From: Acinetobacter proteolyticus
GTDB lineage: Bacteria; Pseudomonadota; Gammaproteobacteria; Pseudomonadales; Moraxellaceae
Assembly: GCF_000367945.1 (NCBI RefSeq)
Contig: NZ_KB849179.1
Coordinates: 1,082,935-1,146,934, forward strand
Length of the DNA stretch: 64,000 nucleotides
Reading direction: 5' to 3'
Positions 36,474-44,785 of this stretch are shown piece by piece. The notes under the pieces are model-generated. The model saw nothing but the letters and a program-made list of their open reading frames with translations. It had not been told where the DNA came from and searched no databases. The translations under genes and the position numbers were made by a program. Position 1 is the first letter of the stretch. Every line of letters starts with the position of its first letter.

Positions 36474-37139
36474 TTATTGATTTCCCATCCAATTCCAGTT
36501 GTAATTTTGCCAAGATGCTCCTTGGTTATTGCCATAAAGGGACATAGCAAAATTACTATTATTTGAATAGCTCCCTCCGCCGCTTGGCATTGCAGTCATT
36601 GATTCACCGCCCTGCATTGGGCTGCCCCCACTACCACCACCGAACATTGTTGATGCAAACTCATTCATTGCTGAGAGTTCGGCGTTTAAACGTGGACGAA
36701 TTGATTTCGCTTGGGCTGTTAAGACATTTTTTTGATTCAAGAAATTAGTTTGCTCTACTCGATGACCCCATGACTGCATAGCCGCGTTGTACTTGATTGT
36801 GTCGATATCGGATTGCGCAATCATTTCTGTACTTGCAAGCATATCGATCGCTGAGCCTTGCGTTACATCAATGCCATTTTCAGCAAGCGCATTGATTTGG
36901 CTAGATTTGAATGCTGAAACATTGCGTTGATAATCAGTAACTGCAACTCGCCCTGAATCAATCGCATCACGCGCCTGAATATCTGCAAGTGTTGCGTTTG
37001 CATCTGCAAATTCGGCTTGCTGTTCGAGTGCCTGTTTTTGAGCCTTCAGTTTTAAATAAGTTGTGCCGCCTTTAACAGCAGCTTTTGCGATTGCGGCATA
37101 CAAGTTACCTTGCCCACCGCCACCTCCTCCACCCATCAT
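36474..37139 (-). CDS. Internal virion protein, T7 gp14-like
   Basis: A 221-aa protein with a Gly-rich start (GGGGGGGQGN), a long helical central region (KAQKQALEQQAEFADANATL and onward, with INALAENGIDVTQGSAIDML) and a Gly/Ser/Asn-rich tail. This layout is typical of gp14-like proteins, which form the outer part of the DNA ejection channel. Its ATG overlaps the stop of the gp13-like gene (ATGA). The C-terminus, ending in WNWMGNQ, is rich in aromatic residues and Asn. Confidence 0.75.
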   Translation of the reverse strand: MMGGGGGGGQGNLYAAIAKAAVKGGTTYLKLKAQKQALEQQAEFADANATLADIQARDAIDSGRVAVTDYQRNVSAFKSSQINALAENGIDVTQGSAIDMLASTEMIAQSDIDTIKYNAAMQSWGHRVEQTNFLNQKNVLTAQAKSIRPRLNAELSAMNEFASTMFGGGSGGSPMQGGESMTAMPSGGGSYSNNSNFAMSLYGNNQGASWQNYNWNWMGNQ

Positions 37140-37606
37140 GCTGCCACCATAGCAAACGGATAGAATAATTCGCCGTTTGTCCCATGTGGTTCAGGTTCGC
37201 TAAACTTAAAACCTAAGCGCTTTAAGTAGCGAATCGCATTGCCATTTTTTACGTAGACATGATTGGTCAAGGTCTCATAATCAAGCATCATTTCATCAAG
37301 AATTTTTTTGCTTTGCTTATAAAACTCAATTGGATAACTTGCAATATGATCCGTGCCTAACAACCAAGGGCATCCGACACTCCCAATCATGCTTGTAAGA
37401 CCTACACCGCAAATAAAAAGCAGTTTACCGTTTACAACCACAGCCCAAGCATCACGTGAATACTTAACGCTTGTTTTTACGATAAAGTCGTAATTGTCGC
37501 TGAAGTAAGCCCGCAATTCTTCTTTGTCTGCTTCACGCATGTTTTCTACAAGGATTCGAATGTCTCTGTCAGTAGGTTTTCGAATCTCAATATTTGTAAT
37601 TGTCAT
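37136..37606 (-). CDS. T7 gp13-like protein (DUF2833, GNAT-like fold)
   Basis: A 156-aa protein. IEIRKPTDRDIRILVENMRE at the N-terminus and the AVVVNGKLLFICGVG strand, followed by VKNGNAIRYLKRLGFKFSEP, give a GNAT-like fold without a clear acetyl-CoA loop. DUF2833 includes T7 gp13, required for correct internal core assembly. It lies between tail tubular B and the gp14-like gene, as gp13 does in T7. It overlaps both neighbours by 4 nt. Confidence 0.75.
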   Translation of the reverse strand: MTITNIEIRKPTDRDIRILVENMREADKEELRAYFSDNYDFIVKTSVKYSRDAWAVVVNGKLLFICGVGLTSMIGSVGCPWLLGTDHIASYPIEFYKQSKKILDEMMLDYETLTNHVYVKNGNAIRYLKRLGFKFSEPEPHGTNGELFYPFAMVAA

Positions 37607-39606
37607 TTGAACTCTACCTCCATTGCCAAGAGCTTCATTGGTAAAGGTTTATCATGTTTTACAGTGATTTGTACGTCTTTATTGTATGTACTGGCAACAG
37701 GTACTTGCACATAGCCGTCAAGCAACTTTAAAGGCTGTCCATATGGTTCTAAGCTTCGTGGTTTGAACTCTGTCATGTATATCTTTTCAGGGTCAGATCC
37801 GACCTCAATATTTTGTGTTGCCTTAACTCTAAGATGCACTTGTGTTGCTAATTTGGGTTTAGCTGGATGCGATTCTTGGGGTATTAATGGCAAAGTCTGG
37901 ACCAATCCTTCATAGTTCAAGCCAATCCAAACATTAGATAATTCACGATCTAATGTAATTGAGCCGCCAGTTACTGTTTTAGGTGGCTTTACGCCGCCAT
38001 CGGCAAACACTGAAACAGAGCGCCCTTCCAACCAATCTAAGCCCGATATTGTTTTCGTTGGTGAGCCTTTGTATTGCATAGAACTATCGAGATAACATTG
38101 ATCTTTCATATCAATAGGCTGACGCATAAGCATACGTTCAACAGTTCGTATCTGGTCGCGTTCAACAAGGCAATACAACGCTGTTTGATCTTCTTCAGGT
38201 ATAGCAGCAACAGAAATAAATTTACCTTGAGTATGTTGCTCCGCCCAAGCCCAAACTTGTTGTTGTGCATCGTATGTTAATGACAATAAAACCCCATCAT
38301 CACGTACAAAATACATGATATTTAGAGGGTTTCGCACAAGCGCACAGTCAATTATTTTATGCCCATCAAACAAGTGAGGACACATAATTGATAGATCCAT
38401 CACTTGATAAGACGAGTTATAACCTTGTGATAGTGAAATCTCGTGAATATGTCCTGTTTGGTCCGAAGCAAAAATAGCAGCACCACCAATTTGTAAAGGA
38501 GTTACATCGTTTGCACCAACAAACGATTGTGGTTGTACACTGACACTTGCAGCTGTCATTGCCCCATCGGATGACAACTTCCATACTGCTCCGCTTGTAA
38601 GAATCATCAAGTCACTAATCGGTACTAGATGCTTAACCCCATTTCCATCGCGTGCGGCAAAACGTATCTGGATTGAGTCTGTTTCTTGCAGTGGAATGTG
38701 ATAACCGAAATTATCATCCGTTGCAGTTCTAGACATGCGCAACCATTGTGGTGATTGATACCCCCCGCCATAAACTTTTCGTTGGCCGTAGTATGCGACT
38801 GCTGTTGGGTTGTATTCAAATGGACTACGGATTAAAGGCGGTGTGATCGCGCCGTTTGTTTCAATGTAATCATCCGTAAAACTTAATTCTGTTGTTTCAC
38901 CAATGTAGCTTGCAAGTCCAGAACGCAATTTGAAAACGTTATATCGAGTTGCACCTGGTACTGCATCCCAAGATAGAACGTTGTTGTTTCCTGCAAGGGT
39001 CAGATCGTTTTTTAGAATTGGGGATTTATCCGAAGCCTGCGATTCATTATCTTCATTAATTGCTGTTACTTGATAAACATAATCTCGTTCTACATACCCA
39101 GTTGTATTAGGTTTATTTGCCACACCTGTAAGATTTTGCGGCTGTCCAATACCAAAGGATACTGTGACGAACTCAATTGCCCATTCAGTTGCGCTTTTTC
39201 TAATTATTTTCCGTGGTACATAATTCGGGTGCGTAATTGTTATTACATCTGCTGACTGGGCATAACGAAGCTGCATCAAGTGTTCTTCGTTATAAGGCAA
39301 AACAAGTTCTAATGGTTGATTGTCATCATCTAATAGCATTCCGCCATCTGCAAAGAAATTTACAGCACCGGCACGAATTACCAAAACTATTGCTTGTTCT
39401 TCACTAAACACAAAAGGTATTAAACGCATCTTGCCTTGTGAAATATGGTAGTGGTGGACGTATCTCAACCCTGCTCGATACGTTAAACCGCCATACAGTT
39501 CAACAACGAAATTTGAGCATTTAGCTACGCCTGTTTGGTACTTTGCTTGATCAAAGCGCCCAAACATTTCAGAAGATACAATGCCGCCGTTAAATGATAA
39601 TTGCAT
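37603..39606 (-). CDS. Tail tubular protein B-like (nozzle)
   Basis: A 667-aa structural protein. The N-terminal NGGIVSSEMFGRFDQAKYQT and LYGGLTYRAGLRYVHH are the conserved start of podoviral nozzle proteins (T7 gp12-like). A fibronectin-like insert (YVYQVTAINEDNESQASDKS) and beta-propeller-like repeats follow. It forms the distal tail tube to which tailspikes attach. It is 2 nt from the tail tubular A gene. Confidence 0.85.
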   Translation of the reverse strand: MQLSFNGGIVSSEMFGRFDQAKYQTGVAKCSNFVVELYGGLTYRAGLRYVHHYHISQGKMRLIPFVFSEEQAIVLVIRAGAVNFFADGGMLLDDDNQPLELVLPYNEEHLMQLRYAQSADVITITHPNYVPRKIIRKSATEWAIEFVTVSFGIGQPQNLTGVANKPNTTGYVERDYVYQVTAINEDNESQASDKSPILKNDLTLAGNNNVLSWDAVPGATRYNVFKLRSGLASYIGETTELSFTDDYIETNGAITPPLIRSPFEYNPTAVAYYGQRKVYGGGYQSPQWLRMSRTATDDNFGYHIPLQETDSIQIRFAARDGNGVKHLVPISDLMILTSGAVWKLSSDGAMTAASVSVQPQSFVGANDVTPLQIGGAAIFASDQTGHIHEISLSQGYNSSYQVMDLSIMCPHLFDGHKIIDCALVRNPLNIMYFVRDDGVLLSLTYDAQQQVWAWAEQHTQGKFISVAAIPEEDQTALYCLVERDQIRTVERMLMRQPIDMKDQCYLDSSMQYKGSPTKTISGLDWLEGRSVSVFADGGVKPPKTVTGGSITLDRELSNVWIGLNYEGLVQTLPLIPQESHPAKPKLATQVHLRVKATQNIEVGSDPEKIYMTEFKPRSLEPYGQPLKLLDGYVQVPVASTYNKDVQITVKHDKPLPMKLLAMEVEFK

Positions 39607-39608
39607 GC

Positions 39609-40163
39609 TTATCTCGCTAAATATAACGAACCTTCAAAGTCAGGTCTGCGCTCGATGCGATGTTGTTGTAGATCAGTTCTAATTGCTTTAGCCTTCTCAA
39701 TCTCGTACATCTGCAACATCATGGTTTGCTTTTCTTGATCATTGATCAATGCGCCTGCAATCCGACCAGCCAATAGATACGACAAAGCCACTTTGAATTT
39801 TTGAGGTAGCAAAGCCAAGTCTTTTACATCTTTGACATATCGTAAAACTGGCGCAGGATCTGATGTAAAAAGATGTCCACCTTGCACATAATATGGTGTA
39901 CCAGATTCAAGTTGAAACGTCCGAATCATGTCACTTGGTAGCACATAAGCGGTTGCAGCTGTGTATCCTGCATCAATGTTCAAAGGCAAACTTGCGACCG
40001 CAAAAGACCATTGATGTTCATCATCAAGAATGTCTTGCCTGCAAATTGGATAATAGGTATTACACAAATTTGCATGTGGCGTTCTTTCAGTAGGATCATT
40101 AACAACATAGCCCTGCGCAAGATGCGACAGGGCTAGATTGAAAAGATCAGTAATTGATCTCAT
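39609..40163 (-). CDS. Tail tubular protein A-like (adaptor)
   Basis: A 184-aa protein, the usual length of T7 gp11-like adaptors. RSITDLFNLALSHLAQGYVV and then AFLARY-like helices end with SYLLAGRIAGALINDQEKQT. It links portal to nozzle and offers sites for the tailspike. Its place between head and nozzle genes supports the call. Confidence 0.82.
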   Translation of the reverse strand: MRSITDLFNLALSHLAQGYVVNDPTERTPHANLCNTYYPICRQDILDDEHQWSFAVASLPLNIDAGYTAATAYVLPSDMIRTFQLESGTPYYVQGGHLFTSDPAPVLRYVKDVKDLALLPQKFKVALSYLLAGRIAGALINDQEKQTMMLQMYEIEKAKAIRTDLQQHRIERRPDFEGSLYLAR

Positions 40164-40179
40164 AAGTTTTTACCCTGAT

Positions 40180-40362
40180 TTATTCAGCGGTTTTATTCGA
40201 TGAAGTGCTACGACCTGATGTTTTAGGTTTTTCAGCAGGTTCAATATCATCGAACCAAAGCCCTGTTTCATCTTCACCAACCGCAAAAATTTCACCATCT
40301 TGAACAAGGCGGTCTTTATAGAAACCTTTTTGGTTTGCACGAACTTGTTTTAAACCTTCCAT
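40180..40362 (-). CDS. Small phage structural-region protein
   Basis: A 60-aa protein with RANQKGFYKDRLVQDGEIFA and GLWFDDIEPAE, and a Ser/Thr/Lys-rich tail. Small proteins with a G-x-Y/F-x-G-x-x-R...G-E-x-F pattern are common between head and tail genes of podoviruses and siphoviruses; their role is not known to me. It is 2 nt from the cement gene, so it is part of the same operon. Confidence 0.65.
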   Translation of the reverse strand: MEGLKQVRANQKGFYKDRLVQDGEIFAVGEDETGLWFDDIEPAEKPKTSGRSTSSNKTAE

Positions 40363-40364
40363 GC

Positions 40365-40769
40365 TTAAGCCCCTGCATAAACTGGATAAGCTGCTTGCAC
40401 GTCACGATGATCTGAGACATGTGCAAAAACAGTACCCACAGTGAATGGGCCGCTTGCAACAACATAGTTCAAGCGAACGTATCGTTTTGGCTTAACAGGC
40501 AGCATCACTTCACCAATTACCCCTGAATTAAGCTCGGCACCTGTATAAGCGCGTGAACTTTCAATAGTGGTCCATGAAGAATTGTCAGATGATTCCTGCA
40601 ATTGAACCGTTACGGTTGCAGTTGTAGGCAAAAGATTTTTGCCACGCAACAAAACGGGCAAACGATTGGCACTTGTTGATGCTTTCTGCAAATCAAGTGT
40701 GTCAGTCGAAGTTGCAGTGGCTGTGATGGCTTGATCCATCGACAGCACGAGTAATTTATCAATTAACAT
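40365..40769 (-). CDS. Bbp16-like capsid cement protein
   Basis: A 134-aa protein directly downstream of the capsid gene. The start LIDKLLVLSMDQAITATATS and the later YVRLNYVVASGPFTVGTVFA strands fit the Bbp16-type cement protein of phage BPP-1, a jelly-roll protein that stabilises the T=7 head. Family recognition is from memory of that protein's start and position. Confidence 0.75.
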   Translation of the reverse strand: MLIDKLLVLSMDQAITATATSTDTLDLQKASTSANRLPVLLRGKNLLPTTATVTVQLQESSDNSSWTTIESSRAYTGAELNSGVIGEVMLPVKPKRYVRLNYVVASGPFTVGTVFAHVSDHRDVQAAYPVYAGA

Positions 40770-40778
40770 ACTTACTCC

Positions 40779-41774
40779 TTAAACCACGCGAGATTCGGTG
40801 TTCAGTAAAGCATCAACACGACGAATAGGCATACCGTCAAACTTGGTTACGCTACGCCCGCCTTGTTCTTCAACCGTGATGCGAACATTTTTGTTATTCA
40901 CACTTTGACGACGTAAGAATTGTGAAATAGTACGGTTTGCATAGATTGCAATTCGACCACTGGTTTTACGTGGCAACAATTCAGCTGCTTGTGCCAATAA
41001 GTCAAACAAGTCCGCACCTGCACTTGCATCTTTTGTTAAAGCTGTCACATCGATATTTGCGATACGAACAACCGCACGCCAATCGCGAACAGTTACGCCT
41101 GCATTCCAAACAAAGTGCGAGCGTAACACCTGATGCATTAAGCCGCCCCCGTCTTCTTTAGTTGATTCACCTAAATTGCGGATTTGCAAACCAGCTTTGG
41201 TACCACGTGGATAAATACCGTGAACAGTATCCTTGTGCCAAACCACAAACCAAATTGAAGTATTGTTATTGCCAGTACCACCTGCATCAAGGATATTTCG
41301 CTTATTTGCGGGGTTAGTTTGCGCAATGTCGTTGAAACGAGGTGCAAAACCTGTGAATGCCGCAGGCGTGTCACGTGCATTGCCATAAATGAGTGTTTCA
41401 CCCATTGTTTGCGACATGCCTTCAACAAAAGCGGCATCTTCACTTGCACGCCATTCTTGCGGGTTTTGTTCCATATCGTACAGTTGCTTATCAACTTCTG
41501 AATAAGATTCAAGCAACCCGCATGTATCACGGATAGCTGCTGTTGCTGATTTCTCAGACGGCACACCGTAGTTAAGTAAACGCCAAGCACCTTTCGGCAA
41601 GCCTGTACGAATTGTTGTTTTGTGACCTGTGCCATCATTGGCCTCAACCCACACCATGTCATCGAGCAATTCGTTACTTGCTGTCAGAATCTCGATAACT
41701 GCACTTTCGGGCGTCTGTCCGTAGCGCGCAGCTAGATCCATGAGCGTTGGTTGTAATTGTGCGACTAAAGACAT
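40779..41774 (-). CDS. Major capsid protein (BPP-1 Bbp17-like)
   Basis: A 331-aa HK97-fold capsid protein. LIYGNARDTPAAFTGFAPRF near residue 130, KAGLQIRNLGESTKEDGGGL and the C-terminal GMPIRRVDALLNTESRVV are typical of the BPP-1/podovirus capsid group. No protease gene is nearby; a separate scaffold lies just upstream, as in T7-like assembly. The cement gene follows 9 nt later. Confidence 0.88.
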   Translation of the reverse strand: MSLVAQLQPTLMDLAARYGQTPESAVIEILTASNELLDDMVWVEANDGTGHKTTIRTGLPKGAWRLLNYGVPSEKSATAAIRDTCGLLESYSEVDKQLYDMEQNPQEWRASEDAAFVEGMSQTMGETLIYGNARDTPAAFTGFAPRFNDIAQTNPANKRNILDAGGTGNNNTSIWFVVWHKDTVHGIYPRGTKAGLQIRNLGESTKEDGGGLMHQVLRSHFVWNAGVTVRDWRAVVRIANIDVTALTKDASAGADLFDLLAQAAELLPRKTSGRIAIYANRTISQFLRRQSVNNKNVRITVEEQGGRSVTKFDGMPIRRVDALLNTESRVV

Positions 41775-41787
41775 ATTAAGCCCTCTG

Positions 41788-42447
41788 CTAGTTATTATCG
41801 CCGTACCAAAGTTGTCCGAGACTTGGTGTTGAAGTGTTATTGCCTTTACCTGAAATAATGTTGTCTGGTTGTAGCAACTTGCCCACCTCAGTCATAAACC
41901 CAATTACATCAGGATGATTGCCAAGTCCGCTGTTATATAGAATCTTAGAGATTTTCTCCCCACGCGGTAAGGTGAAAGCCTTTTGCGCTGTCAACAGGCT
42001 TTGTTGCAGTTTTTCACCGCCGTATTCGGTATCCGCACGTGCTGCATCAATCCATGATTTGACCATTTGCTGTTGTTGAACCGCTTGGCGTTGCTGAAGC
42101 TGTACGCCTAAATCAACAAGCTTTTGCACTGCTTCTTGCGGCATCTTGAACTGTTGCCCCAATTCTTGAAGTACCTTTGCATCATCACCGTGAAGCTCAA
42201 AACCTTCAGGCATTGTGAAATCGGTATATGAAATCGGCTGATCTGCTGCAGGCGGTTGTTCGCCTCCTAATAGCACTTCTAGTTCTGGTTGCCCTGTGCC
42301 ATCGGTTGTTGATGCTGTAGCAGGCACCGCGCCTGGTTGTTCAGTGGTAGAAGTTGCCGCAGGTGTTCCTGTAGCAGTGTTTGTACTTGGTGTTGCAGCC
42401 GTCGTATCAGTTGTCGCTGTTGATGGCGCGTTGTTGTTCTCGCTCAT
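41788..42447 (-). CDS. Scaffold protein
   Basis: A 219-aa protein with a low-complexity Thr/Ala/Pro-rich first 60 residues, then an acidic helical part (QQFKMPQEAVQKLVDLGVQL and QQRQAVQQQQMVKSWIDAAR), and a C-terminal segment ending in LGQLWYGDNN. This form and place, between portal and capsid, is typical of phage scaffolds. It overlaps the upstream gene by 41 nt in another frame. A TGTCAACAG copy lies in its coding part (41988-41997). Confidence 0.82.
   Translation of the reverse strand: MSENNNAPSTATTDTTAATPSTNTATGTPAATSTTEQPGAVPATASTTDGTGQPELEVLLGGEQPPAADQPISYTDFTMPEGFELHGDDAKVLQELGQQFKMPQEAVQKLVDLGVQLQQRQAVQQQQMVKSWIDAARADTEYGGEKLQQSLLTAQKAFTLPRGEKISKILYNSGLGNHPDVIGFMTEVGKLLQPDNIISGKGNNTSTPSLGQLWYGDNN
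41988..41997. repeat. CTGTCAACAG motif, copy 4 (inside the scaffold gene)
   Basis: Same 9-mer core as the intergenic copies, here in coding sequence. Confidence 0.35.
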
Positions 42448-42742
42448 GTTTCACCTTTTCATTGTTCAATTGGGTTTGTTTAAAATGTTCTTTTTGCATG
42501 TCTAACCATGCATCTGTGCTGACCTTTGTAATCTCAGCAAGTAGAAACAGTCCGAACTCTCTGCGACCTTCCAGAAATGCAAAATCTGTTGGTTGTGTGC
42601 CGGTTGCGTACGTAGGCTGATGAACCCCTGCACGATTAATCAAACGCATCAGCAAACGCTTACCATGAGCAGTTTTTAAAACCTCTTTTAGGTCGTTCGC
42701 TTCCTGCTCTTGATCAAGCTCATATTGAGTTTTAGGCATCAA
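42407..42742 (-). CDS. Bbp19-like phage protein
   Basis: A 111-aa protein. LKEVLKTAHGKRLLMRLINR, AFLEGRREFGLFLLAEI and a charged coiled C-terminus match the Bbp19 family (BPP-1), with its L-x-x-x-x-x-x-x-G-R-x-L-x-x-x-L and E-G-R-R-x-x-G-L-x-L-L pattern. The role is unknown. It overlaps the portal stop and the scaffold start in other frames. Confidence 0.75.
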   Translation of the reverse strand: MMPKTQYELDQEQEANDLKEVLKTAHGKRLLMRLINRAGVHQPTYATGTQPTDFAFLEGRREFGLFLLAEITKVSTDAWLDMQKEHFKQTQLNNEKVKHEREQQRAINSDN

Positions 42743-44420
42743 TCAACCCTCCTTCAATTGCAGCATTGGCAAGGGTGTTCGTGTCGACTTGGCTAGCGGT
42801 TTGGATTGCTTCTGCTTGTTGCTTGTTAATTGCAGATTGCTGCATCTGCGCTTGTTGCTGCATTTGTGCTTGTTGCTGCTGTGCTCGTTGTGCTCGTATT
42901 TGCTCAACCGCTTTCTTGTCGCGGAAAATCATTGGTGATGCGCCAATGATGTCTGCATACTCATCAAGGAATTTGTCAGTATCAAACTTGTCGAGAACCT
43001 GCGGATCGACTTGAGCTATTTGTCCAACCATTGCAAGCATCTGTTGCAGATTCGATGCGCCTGTAGCACGCTGTGCCAATGCCAAAATTGACACGAACTC
43101 AATTTTAATTTCAGAGTTTTGGATAGCTTCAGGCGCTGTTTCACGTAAATATGGCGTAGTGTCTAACACTCGCATCACGCAGATTTCTACCAATGGCCGC
43201 AATAGTTCATCGATCTGACGTTCAACCACTGGGCCAAGCATGAGCATTTTTTCTGATTTGCGCTCATATACTTCTGTTGCGGTCATCTTGCCTTGGTCGT
43301 ATGCATCCAGCATTAAAAACAAATCCGTAAAAAATGCTTGTTTAACACGTTCCTGTGATTGCTGAATCTCAGTAAATACACCTTCAACTGCAAACTGCAC
43401 ATTCAACATTGGTTGAACTTGCGCCACGTTGTTCATTGGATTAGGGGAATAAAACGCAATGCCATTAGGTAACGTTTCTTTTTCTTGACCTTTCAAATAA
43501 TCAGGCATTAGCACTGGCGGATTGACTTGATAATCAACGCCCTTTGCAAATTGCAGATGTGCTTTCTGCAATGCACGCATATCACCAAAACAATCTGTTG
43601 CGGGTGATTCACCATAAACATCGCTGCTTGAGACCGTCCAACGGCCGCAAATCACTTCAAAGCTTTGTAATCCGCTTTCTCGTAGTAACTTGTCTTGTGA
43701 ATTGGCTTCATAGTAGACCGATGCATATTTCATGTTTTTTGCACCAAAGCCTTTGGCACCTACGCGTTGATAAATCGCATGATGCACAACAAATTCTTGC
43801 TCGATGTTTTCATTTTCATACGCAGATTTGACTTGATCAGATACGTTTTCTTCACCAAAAAACGCAATCATATTTTCTACAGTCAATTTGAACTTGCGAT
43901 ATATCCCATTAGGTTTATTGAATGCATCAACTGTGATTGCATACTCACCAAAGGACATCGGGATAAGGTCCATTAATTGAGCATCTTCAGACCGAGGTGC
44001 AAGTGCAGCACAAGTGCCGAATGCACCTTCTTGCAGATAGCAATTGTGAACAGTTCTATACACATTGCTTTTGGCAAATGTCGAATAGCAAATATCCTGC
44101 AACTCTTTCAGCCATTGCTTAACCATGATGTCTTTTTTAAGTTCAGGGTCCGAAGCTTCAATCACAAACCATGGTCGGCTGGGTGAACAAGTACCAGATA
44201 GCATTCCTGCTGCTAGCACTTTCAAAGAGTTTTTGCCTGTGTTATCTACAATCTTTCGCCACGCGGAACGATCGTGTTTTTCTTGGTTTTTAATTGTTTT
44301 AATTGCGACAGGCAAAACGTGCAATGCAATCTCAGCACAATAGTCGTCCATGTCATTGACACGTGTTTGCCAAATCTTATCAAAACGCTTTTTTAGCTTT
44401 CTGATTGCATCTTCGTTCAT
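42732..44420 (-). CDS. Portal (head-tail connector) protein
   Basis: A 562-aa protein with SAWRKIVDNTGKNSLKVLAA and GMLSGTCSPSRPWFVIEAS, features of the T7-like head-tail connector family. YQVNPPVLMP in the wing region and TEVYERKSEKMLMLGPVVE near the tunnel follow. The C-terminus is Gln-rich (QQQQAQMQQQAQMQQ). It forms the dodecameric ring at the DNA entry vertex and binds the terminase. Length fits the family (about 520-560 aa). Confidence 0.88.
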   Translation of the reverse strand: MNEDAIRKLKKRFDKIWQTRVNDMDDYCAEIALHVLPVAIKTIKNQEKHDRSAWRKIVDNTGKNSLKVLAAGMLSGTCSPSRPWFVIEASDPELKKDIMVKQWLKELQDICYSTFAKSNVYRTVHNCYLQEGAFGTCAALAPRSEDAQLMDLIPMSFGEYAITVDAFNKPNGIYRKFKLTVENMIAFFGEENVSDQVKSAYENENIEQEFVVHHAIYQRVGAKGFGAKNMKYASVYYEANSQDKLLRESGLQSFEVICGRWTVSSSDVYGESPATDCFGDMRALQKAHLQFAKGVDYQVNPPVLMPDYLKGQEKETLPNGIAFYSPNPMNNVAQVQPMLNVQFAVEGVFTEIQQSQERVKQAFFTDLFLMLDAYDQGKMTATEVYERKSEKMLMLGPVVERQIDELLRPLVEICVMRVLDTTPYLRETAPEAIQNSEIKIEFVSILALAQRATGASNLQQMLAMVGQIAQVDPQVLDKFDTDKFLDEYADIIGASPMIFRDKKAVEQIRAQRAQQQQAQMQQQAQMQQSAINKQQAEAIQTASQVDTNTLANAAIEGGLIDA

Positions 44421-44421
44421 A

Positions 44422-44706
44422 TTAACGACCTAATAGAGTTTTTTTACCTAAGCGCAAATCTTCATCGCTCACACCTTCAGGATCTGTGTAAAGCGTATTT
44501 GCAATGCCGCCTGACATTGAATTCTGTGATTGCTGAATACGATCAATCGTTGCTGATGTGTCAGGTGTTTTAGAATCTTGGCGCACTGGGGTTGGTGGCG
44601 GTGCTTCTACTTTTGCTTTTTTAGGCGCTACACCAAAAATCTTGGCGGTTTTATCTAACACGCTGTTTCCACCGAACATCACATCGGTAATGTTGCTACT
44701 GCACAT
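44422..44706 (-). CDS. Small phage protein between terminase and portal
   Basis: A 94-aa protein from the ATG at 44706, which has GGAG 8-9 nt upstream. FGGNSVLDKTAKIFGVAPKK at the start and IANTLYTDPEGVSDEDLRLG near the end, ending in GKKTLLGR, with a Pro-rich middle. Proteins of this form are regularly found next to portal genes in podoviruses. No function known. It is 1 nt from the portal gene. Confidence 0.7.
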   Translation of the reverse strand: MCSSNITDVMFGGNSVLDKTAKIFGVAPKKAKVEAPPPTPVRQDSKTPDTSATIDRIQQSQNSMSGGIANTLYTDPEGVSDEDLRLGKKTLLGR

Positions 44707-44773
44707 TGCATTTCTCCACATGTCTATTGCATTCAGTCATTATGCTTTTGCAAATATCTGAATGCCTCGTTTC

Positions 44774-44783
44774 CTGTTGACAC
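44774..44783. repeat. CTGTTGACAC motif, copy 5
   Basis: It lies 2 nt after the stop of the large terminase gene (minus strand reads TAG-TA-GTGTCAACAG). Confidence 0.4.
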
Positions 44784-44785
44784 TA

